Below, one piece after another: positions 1 to 8,212 of a stretch of 64,000 nucleotides of DNA; within the stretch, counting starts at the first letter, position 1; each line of letters opens with the position of its first letter. The translations under genes were made by a program, and so were the position numbers. The notes beneath the pieces were generated by a model. The model had not been told where the DNA came from. It ran no database searches and worked only from the letters and a program-made list of their open reading frames with translations. The stretch is from assembly GCF_014692675.1 (NCBI RefSeq), contig NZ_JABFCZ010000003.1:124001-188000 (forward strand), read 5' to 3'. This DNA is from Roseibium aggregatum (lineage in GTDB: Bacteria > Pseudomonadota > Alphaproteobacteria > Rhizobiales > Stappiaceae).

Positions 1-295
1 AAGCGGTCAGCGGATCGCGGTCGCCGGCGAGCCGGGCAAGGATGTTGTCGGGCGTATCCGGATGACGCGCCAGCAGACAGGCGATCCGGCGTCTGTCGCG
101 GTCGGGCGTAGTTGACAGAAGGTTTTCACTAAGCTCTTGAAAAACTGAGATTTCCTTGCGGTCGTGCTTTTCGATGCTGACAAAAAGTTCCACCGCGCTG
201 AGCAGCAGGCCGTCGCCTGCTGCCGGGGCAGGCCTGACGCGACTATGATCGGGAGAATGAGGCTCAGCCTCTAAAAGAAACGGCTCGTGTTTCAT
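1..295 (-). CDS. DUF2336 domain protein, N-terminal part (cut by window edge)
   Basis: The reverse strand is open from an ATG at 293-295 to the window edge, giving 98 residues of an incomplete protein. After a variable leader it reads LLSAVELFVSIEKHDR and then LLARHPDTPDNILARLAGD. This alternation of VELF and LAxHPDxP helices is typical of DUF2336, an alphaproteobacterial helical-repeat family without an established biochemical role. Two more DUF2336-type genes lie at 24467-25462 and 26935-28014. The family assignment rests on motif resemblance of the N-terminal part only, and the true length cannot be known here. Confidence 0.7.
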   Translation of the reverse strand, partial: MKHEPFLLEAEPHSPDHSRVRPAPAAGDGLLLSAVELFVSIEKHDRKEISVFQELSENLLSTTPDRDRRRIACLLARHPDTPDNILARLAGDRDPLTA

Positions 296-367
296 GGCAC
301 TCGTCTACGCACAACAAAATGACAAGTCGGCCTTCCGGCTCTGTTTCGGAAAATTAGAATGAAAGCG

Positions 368-383
368 TTAGCATCCTGTTAAC
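368..383 (+). promoter_or_regulatory. CtrA-like box (TTAG-N7-TTAAC)
   Basis: The sequence TTAG, seven bases, then TTAAC differs by one base from TTAA-N7-TTAAC, the site of the alphaproteobacterial cell-cycle regulator CtrA. It lies about 100 bases upstream of the small gene at 482 and 70 bases upstream of the start of the reverse-strand DUF2336 gene. A single match of this length can occur by chance, so this is a weak call. Confidence 0.25.
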
Positions 384-481
384 CCTGAGAAACTCCTAAT
401 TGATCCGTCAGGAGTAATGCGTCGCCCGTTTGACCCATGCCGGCTCCAGTAAACGCCGGCTCGGAACAGAAGGAGTAGACG

Positions 482-691
482 ATGGGCACCTTGTTGGATT
501 TTGCGTCCGCGCCGAGGCCCGCTTCGCGCGTTGGACCCCATCGAAACAGCGCCGGCTCGTCCAAGCCGGAACAGCGCGGGGAGGTCATCCTCTTTCCCGG
601 TGTGCGTTACGAGAGGTTGGCACTTGATCTGTCGGCGCGAATCGGGACCATCGGTCATAAGGCCGGACCTGCCGTTCCCGATCGCGATTAA
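482..691 (+). CDS. Small conserved-type hypothetical protein (69 aa)
   Basis: This 69-residue frame begins at an ATG preceded by AAGGAG with a six-base gap, an excellent ribosome binding site. The protein has no signal peptide or membrane segment. Its most distinctive part is RGEVILFPGVRYERL around residues 32-46, a pattern I associate with small uncharacterised proteins of Hyphomicrobiales. It stands alone between the divergent DUF2336 gene and the lipoprotein gene at 745. No function can be proposed. Confidence 0.7.
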   Translation: MGTLLDFASAPRPASRVGPHRNSAGSSKPEQRGEVILFPGVRYERLALDLSARIGTIGHKAGPAVPDRD

Positions 692-744
692 CGGATAACA
701 AGTCTCCGGCCGAGGCCATCTTCCTAAGGTGCGGAGACCGCCCG

Positions 745-1614
745 ATGGGCATGAAAAATATGGGCCAGGCGGGTTCTGCGCGCCTGAGGAAGCGGGAGCC
801 GGTACGGTCCGGTGTCACGCGCTGTGCCCATGTAGCGACCGCGCTCCTGTGTGCACTTGTTGCCGGCTGCTCCCGGCCGACCGGTGATTTCGACCGGGCC
901 CGGCCATCGGTCATCCACGACAGGGTTATGCCCGAGGCCGGTGAGCTTGCCGCACGCAATCGCGGCGACCCGGTCTCCAAGTTCAATTACACCAATGACG
1001 AAAAGCTGCTGCGCGACCGCGGCTGGACCCTGATCCGTCCGCCCTGGACGAAGGACTGGATCGGCGGCACCGTCGTGGAATTGTCCCGTACGCGCGTTCT
1101 GCCGGAGGTGGAGGGCCGTGTTCCGCCGGACCTCTATTACATCTTCCTGAGGTCCGACAAGTTCCAATCCAGCGATGCCCGCTACGACCGGATCATCGCC
1201 GACGCCCGGGGCGATACCAAGCTGGTCTGGCCGTTCTGCGAAGTCGCACTCAGGGTCACCGAGGCGGACAGGGAACGCATTCGCACCCTGGAGGCCAAGA
1301 GGCTGACGACCGAGGAGCTCTACACGGGCGCCAAGGCCCGAGTCTGGGAAAACCAGGTGATGATCAAGTGGGTCTCCCAGGCTCTTCGTTACCGGATCAA
1401 GGCCTACCGGACAGCGCTCGACAGCCTGGAAATCGAAACCCCGTCCGGCGACCGTCTCTGGCAGGTCAACACCGCCATCAAGAAGATGGAAACCGAGGTG
1501 ATCCTGGCCGAAAACGGCTGCCAGGTCGAAGACAGGTATGGTCTGGAAAAGAAGCCGAAAAGGTCCCGGATCTATAGCGGCTGGGGCACCGAACGTCCGC
1601 CGCCGGTGAAGTAG
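745..1614 (+). CDS. Putative lipoprotein, uncharacterised
   Basis: The 289-residue product has a basic N-terminus, a hydrophobic stretch and the lipobox LVAGC, with Cys42 as the likely lipidated residue. It should therefore be exported and anchored in the outer or inner membrane. The mature part is rich in charged residues, and its C-terminal third contains likely helices (RIKAYRTALDSLEIET). No enzyme motif is visible. GGAG lies nine bases before the ATG. The long leader before the hydrophobic stretch is unusual, but no later in-frame ATG before the lipobox has a better binding site. It converges with the DUF1254 gene, leaving a 3-base gap. I do not recognise the family. Confidence 0.75.
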   Translation: MGMKNMGQAGSARLRKREPVRSGVTRCAHVATALLCALVAGCSRPTGDFDRARPSVIHDRVMPEAGELAARNRGDPVSKFNYTNDEKLLRDRGWTLIRPPWTKDWIGGTVVELSRTRVLPEVEGRVPPDLYYIFLRSDKFQSSDARYDRIIADARGDTKLVWPFCEVALRVTEADRERIRTLEAKRLTTEELYTGAKARVWENQVMIKWVSQALRYRIKAYRTALDSLEIETPSGDRLWQVNTAIKKMETEVILAENGCQVEDRYGLEKKPKRSRIYSGWGTERPPPVK

Positions 1615-1617
1615 GAC

Positions 1618-2241
1618 CTAGCCCAGCGCTCCGCAGCTTGCCGCCTGCAGCGCCTTGCCGACCAGTTTCGCCTCGCTGGGATGGGGCACGTAGGCGCGCA
1701 ACAGGGCGAAGCCTTCCGTGTCTTCGGTTTCGATCACAATCAGTTCGTCCAGGTTTTCCGGCGGGTTCTCGCGCAGGATCGACAACTGCTCCGTGGTCAG
1801 CACCAGCATGGACAGGGTTTCGGAGCCGGCGGTGCGGTTGTTCAGGCTGTAGATGGTATCGCCCCTGGTGTTGAACAGACCCATCGACCAGAACGGAACC
1901 GGGATGCTGGCGGTGAACAGGACCGGGCCGTCGTCGAGCTGATAGCGGCATAGCGCGTGTTTCATCGCCGGGTCCAGGCCGGGCAGGGGCTCTGCCCCGG
2001 GAACAACGTCCGGCAGCAGGTTGAACGCGCGGTCCGGCCCGAACCGGGCCGCGTTGCTGTAGGCGCTGTGGGTGGCGTTTTGCGGGATCGTGAGCACCAC
2101 CAGAATGTGCACGATCGCGGCAAGCGACACGACCGCCAGAAGTCCGGCAATCAGGTTTCCCGAGCCGCTTCGGCGGCTGCGGCGCAAATCTGCGAAACGG
2201 GACAGGGCGCTTTTCGGCTTGCTCATGCGGGACAGGATCAT
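1618..2241 (-). CDS. DUF1254-type membrane protein
   Basis: This 207-residue protein has one transmembrane segment near residues 30-50 (IAGLLAVVSLAAIVHILVVLTI) followed by a globular, probably periplasmic region. The length and its pairing with the DUF1214 gene match the small DUF1254/DUF1214 pairs found beside class A penicillin-binding proteins in rhizobia. The biochemical role is unknown. I chose the ATG at 2241 because it overlaps the stop of the preceding gene as ATGA, indicating translational coupling, and has AGG upstream. A start at 2226 is possible. The open frame continues further upstream, but that part is a shadow of the DUF1214 gene. Confidence 0.7.
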   Translation of the reverse strand: MILSRMSKPKSALSRFADLRRSRRSGSGNLIAGLLAVVSLAAIVHILVVLTIPQNATHSAYSNAARFGPDRAFNLLPDVVPGAEPLPGLDPAMKHALCRYQLDDGPVLFTASIPVPFWSMGLFNTRGDTIYSLNNRTAGSETLSMLVLTTEQLSILRENPPENLDELIVIETEDTEGFALLRAYVPHPSEAKLVGKALQAASCGALG

Positions 2242-2912
2242 AGGCAGTCGATCCTGTCGATGGCGGGCATGGTAACGCCTTTCATCGCCGAGCCGGTCGA
2301 GACCGGAGCGTCGTAGAGCCTCAGATTGAATCGCAACCCGTGCGTGGTGAACGGGTCTTCGGCGAGCGGGAGCCAGTTGCCGGGCTGCGGCGTGGTGGAG
2401 GCGACGATCTCGAAACTTCCATCCGGATTGCGCAGCAGTTGCCGGCTGGTGAGATTGCTCCGCCCGGGCAGCGTTTCCACCAGCCGCCCGGAGCCATTGG
2501 TTGCCGTCAGTGTCCACAGCCGCGCGGTGGGCGTCTGGCCGTGAATTCGGTAACGGCACATGGGCTGCAGCGTATCTCCGCCGCTGTCCGTGCGGGCGAT
2601 CAGCTCCACGCCTTCCCCGGACGCGAGCGGGATTTTCGCGCCCCGGGTGTAGATGGCAACGGAATAGGGATCGGCTTCGGCCGTTCCGGCGTAAGGATAG
2701 GTCTCCCACGGACCGATCCTGACCGCCATCAGCGGGCGTTCCCGCTCAATGATGAAATAGGCGGACGATATCCCGATCAGCGAGCCGGAAAACAGGACCA
2801 GGGCAAGGATCGCCAGCGCTCTCAAGGGCCGCGGGCGTTGCGGCCTCAGGATCGGCGGCAGGTCCGTTTCGTACCAGTCCGCCTCGCCGAATTGCTTCAA
2901 GGGCGCTGTCAT
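2238..2912 (-). CDS. DUF1214 domain membrane protein
   Basis: The 224-residue product has one membrane segment near residues 31-55 and then a soluble domain with GPWETYPYAGTAEADPYSVA and GNWLPLAEDPFTTHGLRFNLRLYD, the latter typical of the DUF1214 fold. The family is found alone or paired with DUF1254 and has no defined reaction. The gene overlaps the upstream penicillin-binding-protein gene and the downstream DUF1254 gene by four bases each, so the three form a tightly coupled operon. By context a cell-envelope role is likely, but this is inference. Confidence 0.8.
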   Translation of the reverse strand: MTAPLKQFGEADWYETDLPPILRPQRPRPLRALAILALVLFSGSLIGISSAYFIIERERPLMAVRIGPWETYPYAGTAEADPYSVAIYTRGAKIPLASGEGVELIARTDSGGDTLQPMCRYRIHGQTPTARLWTLTATNGSGRLVETLPGRSNLTSRQLLRNPDGSFEIVASTTPQPGNWLPLAEDPFTTHGLRFNLRLYDAPVSTGSAMKGVTMPAIDRIDCL

Positions 2913-5161
2913 TGCACGGCCGCCACGCTGGTTGTCGGACGGGATGCCTTTTGCGGATCGGTTGCGGCTGCCACCGGTTTGAGCGCCTTCAGTTCCTTGC
3001 CGATATTTTCCAAAAGTTCCTGGGTCTCCCGGGTCAGCAGCCGCGGTTGGGCGCGTGTGTCTTCGTCCTCATTCGCCTTTGCGACCGGAATGCGTTTCAG
3101 GCTCTCGGCATCCACGCCGGGCATGGGCACAAGTTCGACATTCTCATGGGCATAGGCCATGAATTTTTGCCAGATCATGGCCGGCAGGCTGCCGCCGGTG
3201 ACCCGCCGCGTCGAAGAGAAGTCGTCATTGCCCATCCACACGGCGGCGGTGAAATTTCCCGTGTAGCCGACAAACCAGGCGTCCCGGTAGGCGGAGGTGG
3301 TGCCGGTCTTGCCTGCGGCCACGACACCGTCGATCCGCGCCCTGCGGCCGGTGCCGGCCTCAACCACGTTGACCAGGATCTCGTTCATCTCCGCAACCTT
3401 GTCCGCCGGCAGGACCCTCTTGGGCGGCGGCTCGTCGCGGGCATGGTCGTAGAGCACTTCGCCCTTCGTGTTCCTGATCTCCTCGATCGCATAGGGCGTC
3501 GCCTTGAAGCCGCCGTTGGCAAAATCCGAATAGGACCCCGCCATGTCGATCACCGAGACCTCGGACGATCCGATGGGCAGCGTCACCACATCTTCCAGTT
3601 CGTGGGTCAGTCCCATCTTGTAGGCGGTTTCGATGATCTTCTTGCGGCCGATGGCCTGGGCCAGGCGCACCGGGACAACGTTTATCGATTTGGTCAGCGC
3701 CAGTTTCAGGGTCACCGCGCCGCGATAGCTGCGGCCGTAGTTGCGCGGGCACCAGTTGCCGATACAAAGCGGAGCATCCGGCACGATACTGTCCTTGTCG
3801 TAGCCGTTCATGAAGGCGGTGATGTAAACGAAGGGCTTGAACGACGACCCGGGCTGTCGCAACGCGTAGACGGCCCGGTTGAACTGGCTTTCGCCATAGG
3901 AGCGCCCGCCGACCATGGCGACCACGGCACCGTCCGTCTGCATCGCGACCATGGCCGACTCGCCGACATCGCGGGCCTTGCCGTTTTCCCTGAGGATGGT
4001 TTCCACCGAAAGATCCGCCTGTTTCTGCAGGGCCGGATCAAGCGTGGTTCTGACAGTGACGATCCTGTCGCGCGCCAGGGCGGGATGGCTGCGTGCAAGC
4101 TTCTTCACCTCGTCCAGGGCCCAGTCGAGGAAATATTCCGGCAGCTGATCCTTGCTGCGGTCGACAGCGACGGCCGGATGGCGCCTGGCTCCGATCACCT
4201 GTCCTTCGGTCAGAAAGCCTGCCTGGACCATGTTGGTCAGAACCTCGTTGGCGCGGGCGCGCGCCGCCGGCAGATTGACGTGCGGCGCGTATTTCGCCGG
4301 CGCCTTGTAGAGGCCGGCCAGCATGGCGCTTTCGGCCAGCGTAAGTTCACGCACGTTCTTGTTAAAATAGAATTCCGACGCCGCCGCCACACCGAACACG
4401 CCACCGCCCATATAGGCCCGGTCGAGATAGAGCTTGAGGATTTCCTGCTTGGTGAGGTTCGCCTCCAGCCAGAGCGCCAGATAGGCTTCCTTGATCTTCC
4501 GGGCGAGTGTGCGTTCGTTGGATAGAAACAGGTTTTTGGCGAGCTGCTGTGTGATCGTGGACCCGCCCTGGACGACGCCGCCGGCCCGGGCGTTTTCCAC
4601 CATGGCGCGGAAGGTGCCCATGACGTCGATGCCGATATGGGAGAAAAAGCGCCGGTCCTCCGTGGCAAGCGTCGCCTTAATCAGGCTGTCGGGGATCTCG
4701 TCGAGCGGGACCGTATCGTTCAAGACGATGCCGCGCTTGCCGATTTCCTTGCCGAAGCGGTCGAGGAAGGTGACTGCGAAATCGTCTGTCGTGCGCCAGT
4801 CCGAATGACGGGTCGCCTCCATCGCCGGCTGGGCGAAGGCGAGCATGACCACCAGCCCGGCCAGACCGTAGGTGAGGCCGTCGCAGGCCAGTTCGTTGAG
4901 CATGCGCCAGATGCCGCGCGCGCGGAACCGGCGCAGGAAAACATCATACCGCTCATAGCCGCGGCGAAGCGTGGTCAGAAAGTGCCAGAGAAACGTGTCG
5001 ACCCAGGCGTCGGCCGACAGGAAAAACATCGAAAGCGACCGTCTCCGGGACGGCTTTGCCGGATCGGGCAGGCCATTCTCCGCACGCCGCTCGCCAGGGC
5101 GAACCTCCGGAGCCGGCGCTCCATGGGGCAGTTTTTTTCCGGACTTGTCGTCGCTCGCCAT
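2909..5161 (-). CDS. Class A penicillin-binding protein (PBP1A-like transglycosylase/transpeptidase)
   Basis: This 750-residue bifunctional enzyme polymerises lipid II and cross-links peptidoglycan in the periplasm. After a long cytoplasmic N-terminus and a membrane anchor at about residues 92-112, the glycosyltransferase 51 domain begins with ATEDRRFFSHIGID (about residue 167) and contains GGSTITQQLAKN. The transpeptidase domain has the active-site SxxK at Ser439-Lys442, SxN at Ser492-Asn494 and KTGT at Lys618. All catalytic motifs are present. The roughly 90-residue basic cytoplasmic extension is longer than in Escherichia coli PBP1A. It heads an operon with DUF1214 and DUF1254 genes that overlap it in series. 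Confidence 0.95.
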   Translation of the reverse strand: MASDDKSGKKLPHGAPAPEVRPGERRAENGLPDPAKPSRRRSLSMFFLSADAWVDTFLWHFLTTLRRGYERYDVFLRRFRARGIWRMLNELACDGLTYGLAGLVVMLAFAQPAMEATRHSDWRTTDDFAVTFLDRFGKEIGKRGIVLNDTVPLDEIPDSLIKATLATEDRRFFSHIGIDVMGTFRAMVENARAGGVVQGGSTITQQLAKNLFLSNERTLARKIKEAYLALWLEANLTKQEILKLYLDRAYMGGGVFGVAAASEFYFNKNVRELTLAESAMLAGLYKAPAKYAPHVNLPAARARANEVLTNMVQAGFLTEGQVIGARRHPAVAVDRSKDQLPEYFLDWALDEVKKLARSHPALARDRIVTVRTTLDPALQKQADLSVETILRENGKARDVGESAMVAMQTDGAVVAMVGGRSYGESQFNRAVYALRQPGSSFKPFVYITAFMNGYDKDSIVPDAPLCIGNWCPRNYGRSYRGAVTLKLALTKSINVVPVRLAQAIGRKKIIETAYKMGLTHELEDVVTLPIGSSEVSVIDMAGSYSDFANGGFKATPYAIEEIRNTKGEVLYDHARDEPPPKRVLPADKVAEMNEILVNVVEAGTGRRARIDGVVAAGKTGTTSAYRDAWFVGYTGNFTAAVWMGNDDFSSTRRVTGGSLPAMIWQKFMAYAHENVELVPMPGVDAESLKRIPVAKANEDEDTRAQPRLLTRETQELLENIGKELKALKPVAAATDPQKASRPTTSVAAVQ

Positions 5162-5250
5162 CGGATCCTGCTTGCTGGCGCTTTCAATTCGATGCTAGGT
5201 CGACCTGGGTCGCGCCCGAGATTTTACCGTAAAGGAACTAGAAACGGCAG

Positions 5251-5760
5251 ATGAAATCAATTGGCTTGCCGCAAAATCCCGAAGATCCGCCGTTCTGGCG
5301 GGTGAAGCGCCTGGACGAGATGAGTCCGGCGGAATGGGAATCACTGTGCGACGGCTGCGCCCGTTGCTGCCTGAACAAGCTGGAAGACTGGGACACGGGC
5401 GAGATCGTGTGGACCGATGTCGCCTGCGAGCTGCTCGATTGCGACACCTGCCGCTGCAAGGACTACGAAAACAGGGCCAAGACGGTTCCCGATTGCATTC
5501 AGCTCACGGTCGAGGAGGTGAATACCCTGACCTGGCTGCCGCCGACCTGCGCCTATCGCCTCGTGCGCGAGGGCAAGGACCTGTACTGGTGGCACCCGCT
5601 GGTTTCGGGCGATCCGGAGACGGTCCACGAAGCCGGCGTTTCCGTGCGCGGCCGCGCCGTCAGCGAAACCGGCATGCGCATCGAGGAATACGAGGACCAT
5701 GTCGTGACCTGGCCCGGCGAAGTGCCTGAGTCAGAAGAATTTCATCACGACAGTCGGTAA
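5251..5760 (+). CDS. YcgN family cysteine cluster protein
   Basis: The 169-residue cytoplasmic protein carries the cysteine pattern of the YcgN/UPF0260 family: CDGCARCC near residues 32-39, [14 protein letters not shown] near 58-71 and PDC further on. The conserved cysteines suggest a bound metal or iron-sulfur cluster, though the function of the family is not established. The ATG is taken with a weak purine-rich site upstream. It is transcribed away from the penicillin-binding-protein operon and appears monocistronic. The roughly 260 bases after it are AT-rich and contain no convincing gene. Confidence 0.9.
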   Translation: MKSIGLPQNPEDPPFWRVKRLDEMSPAEWESLCDGCARCCLNKLEDWDTGEIVWTDVACELLDCDTCRCKDYENRAKTVPDCIQLTVEEVNTLTWLPPTCAYRLVREGKDLYWWHPLVSGDPETVHEAGVSVRGRAVSETGMRIEEYEDHVVTWPGEVPESEEFHHDSR

Positions 5761-6019
5761 TGGCTGTCCAACGTCACAACATACGCTCAGCCGAACAGCG
5801 TTCCGGCCAGCTTTATTGTAAGCACTGATGCGATATTGATATTTTTAACTAGTTTCGAGGTATTGCGCTTAAGAATTGAGATGTGCATATTCTTCTATCT
5901 TTGATAAATAAAATATGGATGTTTACATATAAGTGTTCAAGTTAAGCAATTTTAAATACGAATTTAGCTATCTTATCCCCTGCGTCATATTTGGCTGATT
6001 ATACGTCCCGAGGGCAAAT

Positions 6020-7531
6020 GTGACCGCTATGATTTTGGGGAAAGAAATGAAACTGGGTTCCATACTTCAAAGAGGTGCGGATGCCATCTGGGCGGCGCTG
6101 GGCAAATCGAGTGCGACAATCGAATTCAAACCGGACGGCACCATCCTTTCCGCCAACGAAAACTTCCTCAAGGTGATGGGATATGGCCTGGAGGAGATCC
6201 GGGGAAAAAAGCACAGTATGTTCGTCGATCCGGAATATACAGCCAGTCCCGAATATACCGCGTTTTGGGAGGCGTTGAGGCGGGGAGAGTATCAGTCCGC
6301 GGAATTCCGCCGTATCGCCAAGGGCGGGCGGGACGTCTGGATCCAGGGGTCTTACAATCCGGTACTCAACGCGGCCGGAAAAGTGGTCAAGGTGGTGAAG
6401 ATTGCGGTCGATACGACCGCCGAAAAGTTGCGTGAGGCCGAAATTCAGGGGCAGATCGACGCCATCAGCCGCTCTCAGGCTGTCATCGAGTTCGAACTCG
6501 ATGGCACGATCATTACCGCCAATGACAATTTCCTCTCCGCGCTTGGTTACCGTCTCGACGAGATCGAGGGGAAGCATCACCGCATCTTCATGGATCCGGC
6601 CGAAATATCCACGGCAGAATATGCGTCGTTCTGGGAGGAATTGCGCAACGGGAAATTCCAGTCCGGCGAATTCAAGCGCATCGGCAAGAATGGAGAGCCG
6701 GTCTGGATCCAGGCGACCTATAACCCGATCTTCGACATGAAGGGCAATCCCCGAAAGGTGGTCAAGTTCGCGATCGACATCACGAACCAGATGAAGGAAC
6801 GGCTGCGTCGCCGCAAGGTGCAGGAAGGCATCGATGCCGATCTCGCCTACATGGCGGACGCCGTTACGAAGACCAATGGTCAGGCGGCAAGCGCCTCCAG
6901 CGCGTCCACGCAGGCAGCCTCTAGCGTTCAGACCGTTGCGGCGGCCTCCGAGGAACTGGTTGCGTCGATCCAGGAAATCGGCCGCCAGGTGACGCAGGCG
7001 ATGAAGATCTCCGAAAGTGCGGTCGACAAGGCCGATAGCTCAAGCCGGATCATGTCGAGGCTTGCCGATGACTCCCAGAAGATCGGAGAGGTGATCGAAC
7101 TGATCGAAAGCATTGCCAATCAGACCAATCTGCTCGCCCTGAATGCCACCATCGAGGCCGCTCGTGCGGGCGAAGCCGGCAAGGGGTTCGCGGTGGTGGC
7201 GTCTGAGGTGAAAAGCCTCGCGTCCCAGACCAGCCGGGCGACCGAAGACATTCGGGGCCAGATCGAATCGGTGCAAAGTTCCACGACCCATTCGGAAGAG
7301 GCCATCGCCTCCATCCTGGAGATCATCCGCGAGCTGCGTGACATTTCCTCAGGCATCGCAAGCGCGGTCGAGGAACAGTCGACGGTAACCCAGGAGATTT
7401 CCGGCAATATGCAGATGGCGTCCCAAGGCGTGCAGTCCATCACGCAAAATCTGACGGAGATTTCCGGTTCCACAAACAGCGTCGAATTGGCCATGAACAA
7501 GGTGCGCGACGCGTCCAGAACACTCGTCTAG
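6020..7531 (+). CDS. Soluble methyl-accepting chemotaxis protein with two PAS domains
   Basis: The 503-residue protein has two consecutive PAS domains (about residues 30-155 and 156-260) that resemble each other closely ([16 protein letters not shown] versus [16 protein letters not shown]). A methyl-accepting signalling domain follows, with the conserved hairpin tip [20 protein letters not shown] see no transmembrane segment, so it should be cytoplasmic and sense a ligand or redox state through PAS. It would pass the signal to CheA/CheW. No che genes are near. The GTG at 6020 has AGGG five bases upstream; an ATG at 6047 is an alternative. A strong terminator follows directly. Confidence 0.9.
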   Translation: MTAMILGKEMKLGSILQRGADAIWAALGKSSATIEFKPDGTILSANENFLKVMGYGLEEIRGKKHSMFVDPEYTASPEYTAFWEALRRGEYQSAEFRRIAKGGRDVWIQGSYNPVLNAAGKVVKVVKIAVDTTAEKLREAEIQGQIDAISRSQAVIEFELDGTIITANDNFLSALGYRLDEIEGKHHRIFMDPAEISTAEYASFWEELRNGKFQSGEFKRIGKNGEPVWIQATYNPIFDMKGNPRKVVKFAIDITNQMKERLRRRKVQEGIDADLAYMADAVTKTNGQAASASSASTQAASSVQTVAAASEELVASIQEIGRQVTQAMKISESAVDKADSSSRIMSRLADDSQKIGEVIELIESIANQTNLLALNATIEAARAGEAGKGFAVVASEVKSLASQTSRATEDIRGQIESVQSSTTHSEEAIASILEIIRELRDISSGIASAVEEQSTVTQEISGNMQMASQGVQSITQNLTEISGSTNSVELAMNKVRDASRTLV

Positions 7532-7556
7532 TTCGGTCTGATCCGAAGCCGGATAC

Positions 7557-7596
7557 AAAAAACCGGACTGTCTCTTGAGGCAGTCCGGTTTTTTTG
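7557..7596 (+). terminator. Rho-independent terminator of the chemotaxis receptor gene
   Basis: The arms ACCGGACTG and CAGTCCGGT enclose a short loop and are followed by a run of seven T residues. The hairpin lies 25 bases after the stop of the receptor gene. It also has an A-run on its left, so it may act on both strands. Confidence 0.9.
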
Positions 7597-7617
7597 TGGT
7601 GTCAGGGAACAAGCCGG

Positions 7618-7839
7618 TTAGCCGGTCGTTTTGAACTGGGAGGGTGCCTTGCAGTAAACCTTCACGATTTCGCCGTCGTGAACGATGCCGGATGTGGCGG
7701 CGTACTGTTGTCCATGGACCATGCAATAAGACAGGGGGTACTGCCCCGGCGCCACCATCCAGTCGAGCGCCGTATCCCGATTGCAGTCCTGGACCGATAC
7801 GGATGCAAGGCACACGGCGACGTAGGCAGTGTACAGCAT
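7618..7839 (-). CDS. Small secreted-type protein with conserved-looking cysteines (73 aa)
   Basis: From the ATG at 7839 the product starts MLYTAYVAVCLASVSVQDC, a short hydrophobic export-like leader, followed by a compact domain with Cys residues at CNRD, YCMVHGQQ and VYCKAP. Similar very small cysteine proteins occur in marine Hyphomicrobiales, but I cannot name a family. AGGA lies about ten bases upstream. A longer start at 7869 is possible but its leader would cover a stable hairpin. It converges with the chemotaxis receptor gene across the terminator. Confidence 0.6.
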   Translation of the reverse strand: MLYTAYVAVCLASVSVQDCNRDTALDWMVAPGQYPLSYCMVHGQQYAATSGIVHDGEIVKVYCKAPSQFKTTG

Positions 7840-8212
7840 GTGGTCTGGTCCTGTTTTGTGGCACCGCATGGGAGGGTGCGGTGCACCACGAAATTGATTT
7901 TAAGAAAAAATGGCTGCGAGTCGATTCTGTTTCGATAAAAACAGAGAAAATAGTGGGAAAATCACGAATTTTTCGAAAACGTATTGTAAATAAACATGTT
8001 TTCAAAAAGAAGGACTATGGTAATTCTACGAAAGGCAGAATTTTTTATTTCAATCTGCGGTCGTGTCGGCAACCGGACGTGAAAATTTTCGTTGATGCTG
8101 ATGCATCCGCGGTCATGACACGGAATGATAGATTTCAGGCGTGACCCGTCCGCCTGTCCCATGCCCTGGCCTGGCAGTTGCCTGTGCGGTCTGAAGCAGG
8201 CAGACCGGTAGT
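7840..8212. other. Intergenic stretch, AT-rich, with one hairpin
   Basis: No convincing gene is seen in these 373 bases. On the reverse strand, just upstream of the 7839 start, arms GCACCGCA and TGCGGTGC (7862-7886) close an eight-base loop reading CCCTCCCA. The remainder to about 8110 is AT-rich and probably holds the promoter of the small gene. The last 70 bases are the downstream region of the glutamate-synthase-like gene, with a weak hairpin and no T-run. Confidence 0.5.

Noticed and set aside
2912-4525. 537-codon + strand frame
   Set aside because: It is antisense to the penicillin-binding-protein gene, which has all catalytic motifs.
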